A program made the position numbers and the translations under genes. This document shows, piece by piece, positions 16,295 to 27,346 of a stretch of DNA of 64,000 nucleotides. Within the stretch, counting starts at the first letter, position 1. Each line of letters starts with the position of its first letter. This DNA comes from Actinoplanes aureus (GTDB lineage: Bacteria; Actinomycetota; Actinomycetes; Mycobacteriales; Micromonosporaceae), in contig NZ_JADQTO010000023.1 of the NCBI RefSeq assembly GCF_015704865.1, positions 1 to 64,000 on the forward strand. The letters are read 5' to 3'. The notes beneath the pieces were generated by a model. That model worked only from the letters and a program-made list of their open reading frames with translations, was not told the origin of the DNA and made no database searches.

Positions 16295-17298
16295 GCCTGG
16301 CACGTGCGGAGTCCCGGCGGCTGTTCAAGCGCCGTTTCACCAAGCTCCTGATGGTCGGTGTGCTGCTCATCCTGGCGGCGGTCGCGGCCGGCACCTACCT
16401 CTCCAACCAGAAGGTCAGTGCGGGCCAGATCGCCGAGGCCAAGGCGGAGGCGAACCGGGACTACCAGGCCGGCCTGGTGAGCGCCGAGCAGGAGAAGCAG
16501 AAGTGTCTCGCGGCGGAGGGCACTCCGGAGATCCAGAACTGGGGCGGCAGCTGCGAGAACATCTACACGCCGAGCCCGGAGGACTACGACTACGTCTGGT
16601 ACATGCCGGCGAGCTTCGAGCTGCGCCAGGAGTTCCCGGACATGATCTCCGTGTTCGCGGTGGTGCTGGCGGCCGCGGCGTTCCTGATCGGAGCGTCCTT
16701 CGTCGGGTCCGAGTGGAACAGCGGCGGGATGATGAACCTGCTGCTCTGGCGGCCGCAGCGGCTGCGGGTGCTGGGCACCAAGATGGCTGTCTTCCTGGGC
16801 TGGCTCACCGGTGTGTCGCTGCTGCTCGCCGCCGTGTGGACCGGGGTGTTCCAGCTCATCGCGCAGTTCCGCGGCACCACTGACCGGATGACGTCGGGTG
16901 TCTGGCAGTCGTTCGGCCTGATGGGTCTGCGCGGTCTCGCGCTGATCGTGGTGGCGGGCGCTCTCGGTTTCGCCATGGCCTCGCTGGGCCGGCACACCGG
17001 TATGGCGCTGGGCGCGCTGATCGGCATCGGCGCGGTGCAGATCGGCGTGTACGTGATGGCCCAGCTGGCCGGAGCCAAGTACCCGGACGTCTTCCTGGCG
17101 CCGCTCTGGCTCTTCGCCTGGCTGTACAAGGAGTTCGTCGTGGAGGACTACACATCCTGCGATTACTCGTCCACCGGCGGATGTGAACTGGATCAGTTCA
17201 CGATGACGTGGCAGGTCGCGGGCACGGGCACGGCGGTGCTCGTGGTGCTCGTCGTGGGCGCTGCGATGTGGACGATGCGTAGCCGGGACATCACCTGA
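16291..17298 (+). CDS. ABC-2 type exporter permease
   Basis: 335 residues. One N-terminal helix (KLLMVGVLLILAAVAAGTYL) is followed by an external loop of about 80 residues with three cysteines (KCLAAEG, GGSCENIY) and then five to six helices (such as AVVLAAAAFLIGASFVG and GLALIVVAGALGFAMASLG). This is the ABC-2 membrane half that matches the ATPase before it, with GTGA overlap of stop and start. The second external segment near 280-295 (DYTSCDYSSTGGC) adds more cysteines, so external disulphides are likely. Confidence 0.85.
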   Translation: MSLARAESRRLFKRRFTKLLMVGVLLILAAVAAGTYLSNQKVSAGQIAEAKAEANRDYQAGLVSAEQEKQKCLAAEGTPEIQNWGGSCENIYTPSPEDYDYVWYMPASFELRQEFPDMISVFAVVLAAAAFLIGASFVGSEWNSGGMMNLLLWRPQRLRVLGTKMAVFLGWLTGVSLLLAAVWTGVFQLIAQFRGTTDRMTSGVWQSFGLMGLRGLALIVVAGALGFAMASLGRHTGMALGALIGIGAVQIGVYVMAQLAGAKYPDVFLAPLWLFAWLYKEFVVEDYTSCDYSSTGGCELDQFTMTWQVAGTGTAVLVVLVVGAAMWTMRSRDIT

Positions 17299-17370
17299 GG
17301 TAACGTGCGTGGGGATCGTCGGCGGCGCCTATGCTGCTGATGATCCCCCCGTCCATCCGTTGGGAGTGCC

Positions 17371-17679
17371 ATGCAGCCCGCCGCCGAACCGACCGGAGAG
17401 CGACCGGTCGAGGAGCAGCAGCACATCCCTGCCCCGCGCTCCGACCCCGCGACGCTCACCGAGCGGGAGCAGCAGATCCTCGCCTTCGAGGCGAAGTGGT
17501 GGAAGCATGCCGGCGCCAAGGAGCAGGCGATCCGGGACACCTTCGACCTCTCCTCGACCCGCTACTACCAACTGCTGAACGCGCTGCTGGACAATCCGGC
17601 GGCACTCGAGCAGGACCCGGTGCTGGTCGGGCGCCTCCGCCGGCTGCGTTCCACCCGGGCCCGCACGCGCCGGCGCTGA
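17371..17679 (+). CDS. DUF3263 small helix-turn-helix-like protein
   Basis: 102 residues. The DUF3263 core is LTEREQQILAFEAKWWKH, then AKEQAIRDTFDLSSTRYYQL and LNALLDNPAALEQDPVLVGR, with a basic Arg-rich tail. The family is confined to actinobacteria, looks like a small helix-turn-helix fold, and has no defined function that I know. The N-terminal 30 residues are acidic and unstructured. It ends nine bases before the convergent AAA+ gene's stop. Confidence 0.82.
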   Translation: MQPAAEPTGERPVEEQQHIPAPRSDPATLTEREQQILAFEAKWWKHAGAKEQAIRDTFDLSSTRYYQLLNALLDNPAALEQDPVLVGRLRRLRSTRARTRRR

Positions 17680-17688
17680 GCTTCCGGA

Positions 17689-19926
17689 TCAAGGTTGGTG
17701 CGTGGAGGCGTACGCCTCCAGCCACGCCACCTGGGTCGGCTCGAGTGACGCCCGCACCCGCTTCCGGGCCGCCGCCACGTTCGCCGCGGTGACCGTCGAG
17801 GCCTCCAGCGAGTCCCGCATCGCGGCCAGCGCTGACTCGCGGATCAGCGCCGCGCAGTCGGCCGCTGAGAAGCCCTCCAGCTCCGCGCCGAGCTTCCCCA
17901 GGTCGACCGTCTCGTCCAGCGGCACCGCCTTCGCCGACGCCCGCAGGATCGCGGCGCGTGCCTCGGCGTCCGGCGGCGGCACGTACACCAGCCGTTCCAG
18001 CCGGCCCGGCCGGAGCAGGGCCGGATCGATCAGATCGGGTCGGTTGGTGGCGCCCACCACCACGACGTTGCGCATGTCCTCCACCCCGTCCAGCTCGGTG
18101 AGCAGCGCGGCCACCACCCGGTCCGTCGTGCCGCCGTCGGTGGCCTGCCCACGGGTCGGGGCGAGCGCGTCCACCTCGTCCAGGAAGACCAGGGTCGGTG
18201 CGGCCTCCCGGGCCCGGCGGAACAGTTCGCGGACCGCCCGTTCGCTGTCGCCGACCCACTTGCTGAGCAGCTCCGCGCCCTTGACCGAGAGCACGTTCGC
18301 CTTGCCGGTCCCGGCGATCGCCTTCACCAGGTACGTCTTTCCGCAGCCGGGCGGGCCGTACAGCAGCACACCGCGCGGCGGTGAGACGCCGAGGCGGGCG
18401 AACGTGTCCGGGTAGGTGAGCGGCCACAGCACCGACTCGGTGAGCACCTGCTTCACCTCGGCCATGTCGCCGACGTCGTCCAGGGTCACCGCGGCCACTT
18501 CGAGGGTGGACTCGGCCATCGAGGTGGGGCGGACCACGTCCAGCGCGGCCTCGAAGTCGGCCATGGTGACGATCGGGGTGGCCTCGGCCTCCCGGTCGCC
18601 GACGTGCCGCAGTGCGGCACGGACCCCGGCCTCACGCGCGAGCGCACCGAGATCGGCGGCGACGAAACCGGGCGTACGACCGGCGACGTCGTCCAGCCGC
18701 ACGTCCTCCGCCAGCGGCATCCCGCGGGTCAGCACGCCCAGCTGTTCACGGCGCATCGCCGCGTCCGGCAATGGCACGGTCAGCTGGACCGCGAGCAGGT
18801 CGGGGGCGCGCAGTGCCGGGTCGACCGACTCCGGCCGGCTGGTGGTGCAGATCACGGCCACTCCGGCCGCCACGGTCTCCGCCACGATCTGCCGGAAGAC
18901 GGTGGAGATCGGGCCCGGCTCCTCCCGTGGCGCGAGCGCCTCGACGTCCGAGATCAGCAGGACGGCCGGTGCGTTGTCGCGTACGTCCCGGGCCAGCTCG
19001 CGCAGGCGCGCGGCCGCCGCGTTGTTGGTGAGCGCGGCCAGCTCCGGCGCCCAGATCGGAAGCACGCGCGTGCCGACGGCCGCGCCCACCGCGCGGACCA
19101 GCGCCGACTTGCCGGACCCGGAGGGGCCGGAGATCAGTACGCCGAGCGTCACCTTGGTGCCCAGCCGGGCCAGCACCTCACCGTGGTGGAACCCCAGGTC
19201 GAGCAGCTCCTCCAGCTCCTTGGCCTGGGCCCGCAGCCCGGGCAGGTCGTCCAGGCTGGGCGGCGGCACCTCCGGGTCGGTGGAGGCCGGCGCGCCGGCG
19301 CGGGCCGGCTCGGTGGTGGCGGTCCCGCCGGCCGCGGTGGGGCCGTCCTGCCAGCCGACCACGGTGTCCATGGTCACCAGGGCCGGGTCTCCGCCGGTGA
19401 GATCCGTCACGGTCAGCAGGGTGCTGGTCCACCCGTACCCCACCCGGTTGGCCAGGCTGCGCCGGGCCGCCTCGACCAGCGAGCGCTGCCCGGCCACCGC
19501 CCCTTGCCGGACAAAGGGCAGCACGTCCTGCGGCAGCAAGGAGACGTCGTCCCCGGCGCTGATCACCTTGCCGAGCAGGGCCAGGCGAAGCATCTCCGGC
19601 GAGACCACGGCGACGATCTCCGCTGGCCCGGACAGGGTCACCCGGCGGGCCTCCACGACCGGCGCCGGAACGACCGTGACCTGGCCTCCGTCCCGCAGAC
19701 CGAGGTTGCCGAGGGTGAGGTCGTCGGCGTAGAGCAGCGCCCGGCTGGCGGTCGCCTCGGCCCGGGCGACGATGCCGGCGGTGGTCCGGGTTCCGATGAG
19801 CCGCACCGGGTCGCCGGGCCGCAGCGCGAGAGCCGCCATCACCTCCGGATGCAGCCGGACGATGCCGCGACGCGCATCCAGGGCCGCGGGGCGCAGAGTC
19901 GCCGTGAGCATGAGATCATCAGCCAC
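17689..19926 (-). CDS. CDC48-like double AAA+ ATPase with degenerate D1 ring
   Basis: 745 residues: an N domain of double-psi barrel type (1-190), a Pro/Ala linker, ATPase D1 (about 230-460) and D2 (about 480-720). D2 is canonical: Walker A GPPGCGKT 524-531, Walker B FLDE 581-584, pore loop KWVG 556-559 and arginine fingers in RPGRLER. D1 keeps Walker A GPSGSGKS (267-274), but Walker B reads ISDVE (Asp327 then Val328, no catalytic Glu) and the arginine-finger segment reads LRAPDLLAV instead of RRPGRFDR. Homologues unfold protein substrates; D1 here may bind but not hydrolyse ATP. Single-gene unit. Confidence 0.9.
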   Translation of the reverse strand: MADDLMLTATLRPAALDARRGIVRLHPEVMAALALRPGDPVRLIGTRTTAGIVARAEATASRALLYADDLTLGNLGLRDGGQVTVVPAPVVEARRVTLSGPAEIVAVVSPEMLRLALLGKVISAGDDVSLLPQDVLPFVRQGAVAGQRSLVEAARRSLANRVGYGWTSTLLTVTDLTGGDPALVTMDTVVGWQDGPTAAGGTATTEPARAGAPASTDPEVPPPSLDDLPGLRAQAKELEELLDLGFHHGEVLARLGTKVTLGVLISGPSGSGKSALVRAVGAAVGTRVLPIWAPELAALTNNAAAARLRELARDVRDNAPAVLLISDVEALAPREEPGPISTVFRQIVAETVAAGVAVICTTSRPESVDPALRAPDLLAVQLTVPLPDAAMRREQLGVLTRGMPLAEDVRLDDVAGRTPGFVAADLGALAREAGVRAALRHVGDREAEATPIVTMADFEAALDVVRPTSMAESTLEVAAVTLDDVGDMAEVKQVLTESVLWPLTYPDTFARLGVSPPRGVLLYGPPGCGKTYLVKAIAGTGKANVLSVKGAELLSKWVGDSERAVRELFRRAREAAPTLVFLDEVDALAPTRGQATDGGTTDRVVAALLTELDGVEDMRNVVVVGATNRPDLIDPALLRPGRLERLVYVPPPDAEARAAILRASAKAVPLDETVDLGKLGAELEGFSAADCAALIRESALAAMRDSLEASTVTAANVAAARKRVRASLEPTQVAWLEAYASTHQP

Positions 19927-20007
19927 CGCGGATGCCTCCGAGTGATTTGTTGGGGCTTTGAGGTGTCCACGCTATCCGGCACTGCCACGCCTTCGGGGAG
20001 GCCATTG

Positions 20008-20625
20008 ATGAGGCGTAGTCCTCTCGTCGTTATGTCCGCTGTGCTCGCGCTGACCGCTCTTGGCGGGTGCAGCGACGACGACAAGGCGGATAAGTCGCCC
20101 GCCGTCTCGGGAAGCGCGGCGCCCGCCGAGTCGCCGGCCACGCCGTCGGACGAACCGACCGTGGAGAAGGGCGCGCGCAGCGCTCCGGCCGTGGCCTCGG
20201 ACCCGTTCGTGGCCGGCCCGACCGGGTTCGGTCCCTACCAGGTCGACGAGACGCAGGCCGACCTGGTCGACGCCGAGCTGGTGGAGGGCCTCGCGGACGC
20301 CGCGGGCTGCACCACCGGCACCGGCAGCGCCACCTACGGTGCGCCCAAGGTGTTCCTCGCCCAGGGCAAGCTGGTCCTGGTCAAGGCGACCAGCCCGGAC
20401 GCGAAGGCCGGGAACGGCGTGGGTGTGGGTTCCACCTTCGCCGACGCGCAGGCGAAGTTCCCGGGCGGCAAGCTGCTGTCCGGCCCTGGCGGCGTCCAGG
20501 GCTGGCAGGTCGTCCAGGAGACCAACGCCCTGCTCTTCGAGGCGACCGGGGACAAGGTGACCGCCGTCGCCGGCGGCCTGGCCACGAGCGTGGAGAAGAA
20601 CTTCACCACCGGCTCGGGCTGCTAG
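20008..20625 (+). CDS. lipoprotein of unknown function
   Basis: 205 residues. MRRSPLVVMSAVLALTALGG ends at lipobox cysteine Cys21, followed by an acidic stretch and a Pro/Ala/Ser linker. The mature domain (about 70-205) begins GPTGFGPYQVDETQADLVDAELV and contains two cysteines (AAGCTTG and the C-terminal GSGC). No family is recognised with confidence. Divergent from the AAA+ gene with about 80 bp between. Confidence 0.75.
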   Translation: MRRSPLVVMSAVLALTALGGCSDDDKADKSPAVSGSAAPAESPATPSDEPTVEKGARSAPAVASDPFVAGPTGFGPYQVDETQADLVDAELVEGLADAAGCTTGTGSATYGAPKVFLAQGKLVLVKATSPDAKAGNGVGVGSTFADAQAKFPGGKLLSGPGGVQGWQVVQETNALLFEATGDKVTAVAGGLATSVEKNFTTGSGC

Positions 20626-20645
20626 TCGGTTCACAGGCATCGCTC

Positions 20646-20659
20646 AGCCGGATCCGGCT
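20646..20659. promoter_or_regulatory. 14-bp perfect palindrome before the hydrolase-ABC gene
   Basis: AGCCGGATCCGGCT is fully self-complementary and overlaps by one base the -10-like TAGCGT at 20659-20664. Position and symmetry suit a repressor operator over the promoter; it could also be the hairpin ending the lipoprotein transcript. Confidence 0.4.
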
Positions 20660-20664
20660 AGCGT
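20659..20664 (+). promoter_or_regulatory. -10 box TAGCGT, leaderless type
   Basis: Seven bases separate it from the ATG at 20672 and no ribosome site is present. Confidence 0.5.
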
Positions 20665-20671
20665 GTGCCCC

Positions 20672-23427
<2,756 letters not shown>

Positions 23428-23431
<4 letters not shown>

Positions 23432-24294
23432 GCGCATCAGCCGCGACCGGGTACCGGGCTACGCACACTCTGCCGTTCTGGGCCGAGGTGCGCCGGCAGG
23501 CTTCCCGCAGGCGTACCCAGCTCGCGCTCGGCTTCATGGTGGTGCTGCCGCTGATCATCCTGGCCGCCTTCGAGTTCGGCGGTGGCGGCGAGGCCGAGGA
23601 GGACTCGGACGGCGGTGGCGCGTTCAGCAGCATCGCCGACCTGGCGACCTCCAGCGGCCTCAACTTCACCCTGTTCTGCCTGGCCGTCTCGGCGGGCTTC
23701 CTGCTGGTCGTGGTGGTCGCCCTGTTCTTCGGCGACACGGTGGCGAGCGAGGCGAGCTGGGGGAGCCTGCGCTATCTGCTGGCGATTCCGGTGCCGCGCG
23801 CCCGGCTGCTCGGCGTCAAGCTGATCGTCGCGGCCGGGTACTCGCTGCTGGCGTTGCTGACCCTGGCCGGCACCGGCTTGCTGATCGGCACGCTCCGGTA
23901 CGGCTGGGGGCCGCTGGGCAGCACCATCGCCGCCGAGATCCCGCCCGCCGAGGGCCTGCTGCGGCTGCTCGGCATCCTGGCGTACCTCGCGGTCACCCTG
24001 CTCGTCGTGGCCGGCCTGGCGTTCCTGCTCTCGGTCCTCACCGACGCGGCGCTGGGCGCGGTGGGCGGCGCGGTGATGCTCTGGATCCTCTCCAACATCC
24101 TGAACCAGATCGAGGCGCTCGGTGACCTGCGCACCGTGCTGCCGACGTACTACACCGAGGCGTGGCGCGGGCTGCTCTCCACCCCGGTGCAGGCCGACGA
24201 GCTGGCCAAGGGCGCGATCTCGGCGGTCGTCTACGCCACGATCCTCTGGTCGTTCGCCTTCTACCGCTTCACCCGCAAGGACATCACTTCCTGA
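23428..24294 (+). CDS. ABC-2 permease partner of the hydrolase-ATPase fusion
   Basis: 288 residues with about six helices: LALGFMVVLPLIILAAF, FTLFCLAVSAGFLLVVVVAL, LIVAAGYSLLALLTLAG, LGILAYLAVTLLVVAGLAFL, AALGAVGGAVMLWILSNIL and a last helix before the basic end FTRKDITS. The first external loop is Gly/Glu/Asp-rich. It is the membrane half for the ATPase domain encoded just before it (ATGA overlap). Confidence 0.86.
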
Positions 24295-25181
24295 TGGAGA
24301 TCCGGCCGGCGGTGCCCGCCGACGCGGCGGCGGTGGTCGCGCTGCGTGCGTCGGTCTACCCCTATCTGGTACGCGGAGAGCACGCCACCCGCCGCATGAT
24401 CGCCTCTCCGCCGCCCGGTGAGGACTGGGCCGCCTTCGTCGCCGAGGCGGGCGCTGAGGTGGCCGGGTGGGTGTCGGCGTACCGGAATCCGCGGTCCGGC
24501 CTCGGCCAGATCTCGCTGCTCCACGTGCATCCGGGGCACCGCCGCCGGGGAATCGGCGCCGCCCTGTTCGCGGCGGCCGCCGGCCATCTCCGCGGGATCG
24601 GCGTGACACGCGTCGCCGGCACCACGACCGTCGAGGCCCTGGGCTTCGCCCGCCGGTACGGCTTCGAGCCGACCCGGGAGCTCCGCTACTCCGCCCTGGA
24701 CCTGGCCACGCTCGGTTCGCCGGCGCCGCCCGTACCGGACGGGATCCGGCTGGTGCCGCTGCGCGACGTCCACGAGGACGCCCTGTACCAGGCCGACGTG
24801 GCGGCTGCGACTGACGAGCCCGGCGACGTACCGGGGGAGCCGACCCCGTACTCGACGTGGCGCTACGAGATCTGGGAGAACGACAGCCTGGACCGGGACG
24901 CGAGCACGGCCGCGCTGGCCGGCTCGGAGATCGTCTCGTTCTCGCTGCTGGCCCGGGACGGCGACCGGGCCTGGTCGGACATGACCGCCACGGTCCCGGC
25001 CTGGCGTGGCCGCGGCCTGGCCCGCGCGGTGAAGACCGAAGCGCTGCACCGGGCCGCGGCGAGCGGCGTGCGGACCGCCTACACCAGCAACGACGAGTCG
25101 AACGCCCCGATGCTCGCGGTCAACGTCCGCCTCGGCTACCGGCCGGTCGCCAGACAGCTCGCCTGCCTCGCCGGCATGTGA
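24294..25181 (+). CDS. tandem GNAT acetyltransferase
   Basis: 295 residues containing two GNAT modules. The first has LLHVHPGHRRRGIGAALFAA as acetyl-CoA loop; the second has MTATVPAWRGRGLARAVKTE and a typical NAPMLAVNVRLGYRPV end. The layout is like MshD-type double GNATs, but without the signature residues of mycothiol synthase. The ATG shares one base with the permease stop (TGATG), so it belongs to the fusion operon and might modify the exported or processed compound; that is inference. Confidence 0.8.
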   Translation: MEIRPAVPADAAAVVALRASVYPYLVRGEHATRRMIASPPPGEDWAAFVAEAGAEVAGWVSAYRNPRSGLGQISLLHVHPGHRRRGIGAALFAAAAGHLRGIGVTRVAGTTTVEALGFARRYGFEPTRELRYSALDLATLGSPAPPVPDGIRLVPLRDVHEDALYQADVAAATDEPGDVPGEPTPYSTWRYEIWENDSLDRDASTAALAGSEIVSFSLLARDGDRAWSDMTATVPAWRGRGLARAVKTEALHRAAASGVRTAYTSNDESNAPMLAVNVRLGYRPVARQLACLAGM

Positions 25182-25259
25182 GGGAAGTCGCTCACACCTC
25201 GGGAATCCCGGGTGGCGTCCCCGGTATCTCGTCGTAAGGTGTGGGAAACAACTGAATAC

Positions 25260-25392
25260 CTCATCCAGAGGGGCTGAGGGATACGGCCCGTTGACGCCCC
25301 GGCAACCACCAAGCATGTCTCGAAGACGAGGCCGAGCTTGGCAGGTGCTAATTCCGTCCCCGTAATGGCAGGTCGCCGCGGGGAAAGATGAG
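25260..25392 (+). ncRNA. SAM-I riboswitch (S-box)
   Basis: All conserved blocks are present in order: CTCATCCAGAGGGGCTGAGGG, GGCCCGTTGACGCCCCGGCAACC, GGTGCTAATTCC and GAAAGATGAG. P1 pairs 25260-25265 with 25387-25392. A -10-like TAAGGT is at 25235-25240. The ribosome site GAGGGAAGG (from 25392) adjoins P1 and the ATG is only 13 bases beyond it, leaving no room for a terminator hairpin; control is therefore probably on translation. It should turn off the threonine-synthase-like gene when SAM is plentiful. Confidence 0.95.
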
Positions 25393-25405
25393 AGGGAAGG
25401 CCTCG

Positions 25406-26686
25406 ATGACGTCTACCGTCAACGCACCCACTGCTACCACCTCCCCGGCCCGCGGCCTGATCTGTCGCGCCTGTGGCGCGGAATATCCGCTCGCCGCGCA
25501 GCACGCCTGTTACGAGTGTTTCGGCCCGCTCGAGGTCGCGTACGACGATGCGGCGCTCGCGCGGGTGACCCGGGCCCAGATCGAGGCGGGTCCGCAGAAC
25601 ATCTGGCGTTACGCGGGTCTGCTGCCCGCCGGGCAGGACCCGGCCACCCGGGTGACCCTCGATCCCGGCCTGACCCCGCTGGTCAGCGCTCCGGCTCTGG
25701 CCGAGGCGATCGGCCTGCAGGCGCCGCTGTACGTGAAGGACGACTCGGCGAACCCGACCCACTCGTTCAAGGACCGGGTCGTCTCGGTGGCCCTGACCGC
25801 GGCGAAGGAGCTGGGCTTCAAGCGGTTCTCCTGCGCCTCCACCGGCAATCTGGCCAACTCGGTGGCCGCGCACGCGGCCCGGGCCGGCGTGCCGAGCATC
25901 GTCTTCATCCCGGCCGACCTGGAGCCGGGCAAGATCATCACCACCGCGGTATACGGCGGTGACCTGGTCGCGATCGAGGGCTCCTACGACGACGTGAACC
26001 GGCTGTGCAGCGAGCTGGTCGAGACCGACGAGTTCGAGGACACCGCGTTCGTCAACGTGAACGTCCGGCCGTTCTACGCCGAGGGCTCCAAGACCCTGGG
26101 CTACGAGGTGGCCGAGCAGCTCGGCTGGCGCATCCCGGCCCAGGTGGTCATCCCGATGGCCTCCGGCGAGCTGCTCACCAAGGTGGACAAGGCCTTCTCC
26201 GAGCTGGTCGAGATCGGACTGGTCGAGGCGCCGGAGGGCGGCTGGACCGTCTTCGGTGCCCAGTCGGCCGGCTGCAACCCGATCGCCACCGCGCTGCACA
26301 ACGACACCGACGTGATCACGCCGGTGAAGCCGACCGGCATCGCCAAGTCGCTCAACATCGGTGACCCGGCCGCCGGGCCGTACGCGATCGAGGCGGTCAA
26401 GCGGACCGGCGGCTGGATGGACTACGCCGACGACGACGAGATCCGCGAGGGCATCCGGCTGCTCGCCGAGACCACCGGCATCTTCGCCGAGACCGCGGGT
26501 GGCACCACGGTGGCCGTACTCAAGAAGCTGGTGGCCACCGGCAAGCTCGACCCGACCAAGGAGACGGTCGTCTACAACACCGGCGAGGGTCTGAAGACGA
26601 TCGACGCGGTCGCCGGCCAGGTTGGACCGACGCACACGATCAAGCCGTCCCTGCGCGGCGCCCGCGAGGCCGGCCTGCTGGGATAG
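25406..26686 (+). CDS. threonine synthase-family PLP enzyme under SAM control
   Basis: 426 residues. A zinc-ribbon-like N-terminus (C20, C23, C35, C38) precedes the fold-type II PLP core. Schiff-base Lys122 is in NPTHSFKDR (classical ThrC has NPTGSFKDR), the phosphate-binding region is ASTGNLANSVAAHA, and later blocks read MASGELLTKVDKAF and NTGEGLKTIDA where ThrC has GNAGNI and TGNGLKDP. It belongs to the ThrC family but several active-site blocks differ. Regulation by SAM suggests methionine rather than threonine synthesis, perhaps from O-phosphohomoserine. No ThiS/MoaD-like carrier gene is next to it. ATG 25406 has GAGGGAAGG upstream. Confidence 0.85.
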   Translation: MTSTVNAPTATTSPARGLICRACGAEYPLAAQHACYECFGPLEVAYDDAALARVTRAQIEAGPQNIWRYAGLLPAGQDPATRVTLDPGLTPLVSAPALAEAIGLQAPLYVKDDSANPTHSFKDRVVSVALTAAKELGFKRFSCASTGNLANSVAAHAARAGVPSIVFIPADLEPGKIITTAVYGGDLVAIEGSYDDVNRLCSELVETDEFEDTAFVNVNVRPFYAEGSKTLGYEVAEQLGWRIPAQVVIPMASGELLTKVDKAFSELVEIGLVEAPEGGWTVFGAQSAGCNPIATALHNDTDVITPVKPTGIAKSLNIGDPAAGPYAIEAVKRTGGWMDYADDDEIREGIRLLAETTGIFAETAGGTTVAVLKKLVATGKLDPTKETVVYNTGEGLKTIDAVAGQVGPTHTIKPSLRGAREAGLLG

Positions 26687-26694
26687 CTCTCCGT

Positions 26695-26761
26695 AACCGG
26701 CTGTCAGCCGGTTGTCGAAGATTCCCTCCTGGAGGGACTTGCGATCCGATCTCCGGATCGG
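26695..26761 (+). terminator. three consecutive perfect hairpins
   Basis: AACCGGCT/AGCCGGTT (26695-26702, 26706-26713), TCCCT/AGGGA (26723-26727, 26733-26737) and CCGATC/GATCGG (26746-26751, 26756-26761). The first, nine bases past the stop codon, is probably the terminator of the PLP-enzyme gene. The others may extend it or form the 5' structure of the short ORF that follows. Confidence 0.6.
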
Positions 26762-26769
26762 CAGGATGC

Positions 26770-26931
26770 ATGACGCGGGAGGACGCGACGCCGTACGAGG
26801 CCCCTCACCTGAGCTTGGCGACAATCTCCGAGGGACCCAACGACCCAGTGCTGACCCACAAGGGCTGCGGCCTGGAGGCACTGTGCGTCCGTCCTCCCGA
26901 CCAAATTCCTACCGCCGCTTCAGGCGGGTGA
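26770..26931 (+). CDS. 53-codon ORF, possible small peptide
   Basis: Begins MTREDATPYEAPHLSLATIS and ends IPTAASGG. Codons 2-41 end almost always in G or C, as in the real genes around it, which argues for coding; the last dozen codons do not. It contains a YxxPxL motif (PYEAPHL) like that in the leaders of lasso and related RiPP precursors, two cysteines (KGCGLEALCV) and a terminal Gly-Gly. No RiPP enzyme is nearby. A weak AGGA precedes ATG 26770. It overlaps the convergent gene by 23 bp. It could also be chance. Confidence 0.35.
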   Translation: MTREDATPYEAPHLSLATISEGPNDPVLTHKGCGLEALCVRPPDQIPTAASGG

Positions 26932-27346
26932 CCCACGGCCGCAACGGCAGCTCCTCGGGATAGCCGCCGTCTCTCAGGCCGGCGTGGCGCTCGAAGAAGT
27001 TGCGGACGCCGAAGGATCTCGTCAGCGAGTAGGACCAGCCGCAGGCGAACCAGTATGCGGGCCAGAAGAGCGGACCGAGTACGGCGTACTGGCTGGCGTG
27101 CCGGCTCTCGTGTGCCAGCAGCGCGGCCCGCTCCTCGGCCAGCAGCCAGTCCGCCGTGCGCCGGGTGAGGATGACCGACCCGACCGTGAAGCAGGAGGCC
27201 GGCGGCATCCGGAGGCGGTATCCCTCGGCGATCAGGAGTCCGTCGCGGCCGCGACGGATCCGTGCCCCGGTGAGGAACGCCAGCAGCAGGCCTGTGCCGG
27301 TGGTCCCGTTGAGCAGGGTCAGGACGGTGCGGGTGCGGGGGCGCAT
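26909..27346 (-). CDS. membrane protein with HExxHxxQ metallopeptidase-like motif
   Basis: 145 residues. An N-terminal hydrophobic segment (TVLTLLNGTTGTGLLLAFL) is followed by LAHESRHASQYAVLGPLFWP, where HExxH plus a following Gln matches a zinc-binding helix, and a second hydrophobic stretch FWPAYWFACGWSYSL. The C-terminus is basic. It may be a small membrane-associated zinc hydrolase or an inactive relative; no third zinc ligand can be named with certainty. Its ATG shares one base with the stop of the upstream GNAT gene, so the pair is translated together. Confidence 0.7.
   Translation of the reverse strand: MRPRTRTVLTLLNGTTGTGLLLAFLTGARIRRGRDGLLIAEGYRLRMPPASCFTVGSVILTRRTADWLLAEERAALLAHESRHASQYAVLGPLFWPAYWFACGWSYSLTRSFGVRNFFERHAGLRDGGYPEELPLRPWVTRLKRR

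Noticed and set aside
26770..26931. ThiS/MoaD-type sulfur carrier based on the terminal Gly-Gly
   Set aside because: Only 53 codons and no beta-grasp pattern; I keep it as an unknown small ORF.
26770..26931. Lasso-peptide precursor based on YxxPxL
   Set aside because: No lasso cyclase, protease or RRE gene in the window and no suitable core start; the motif alone is weak.
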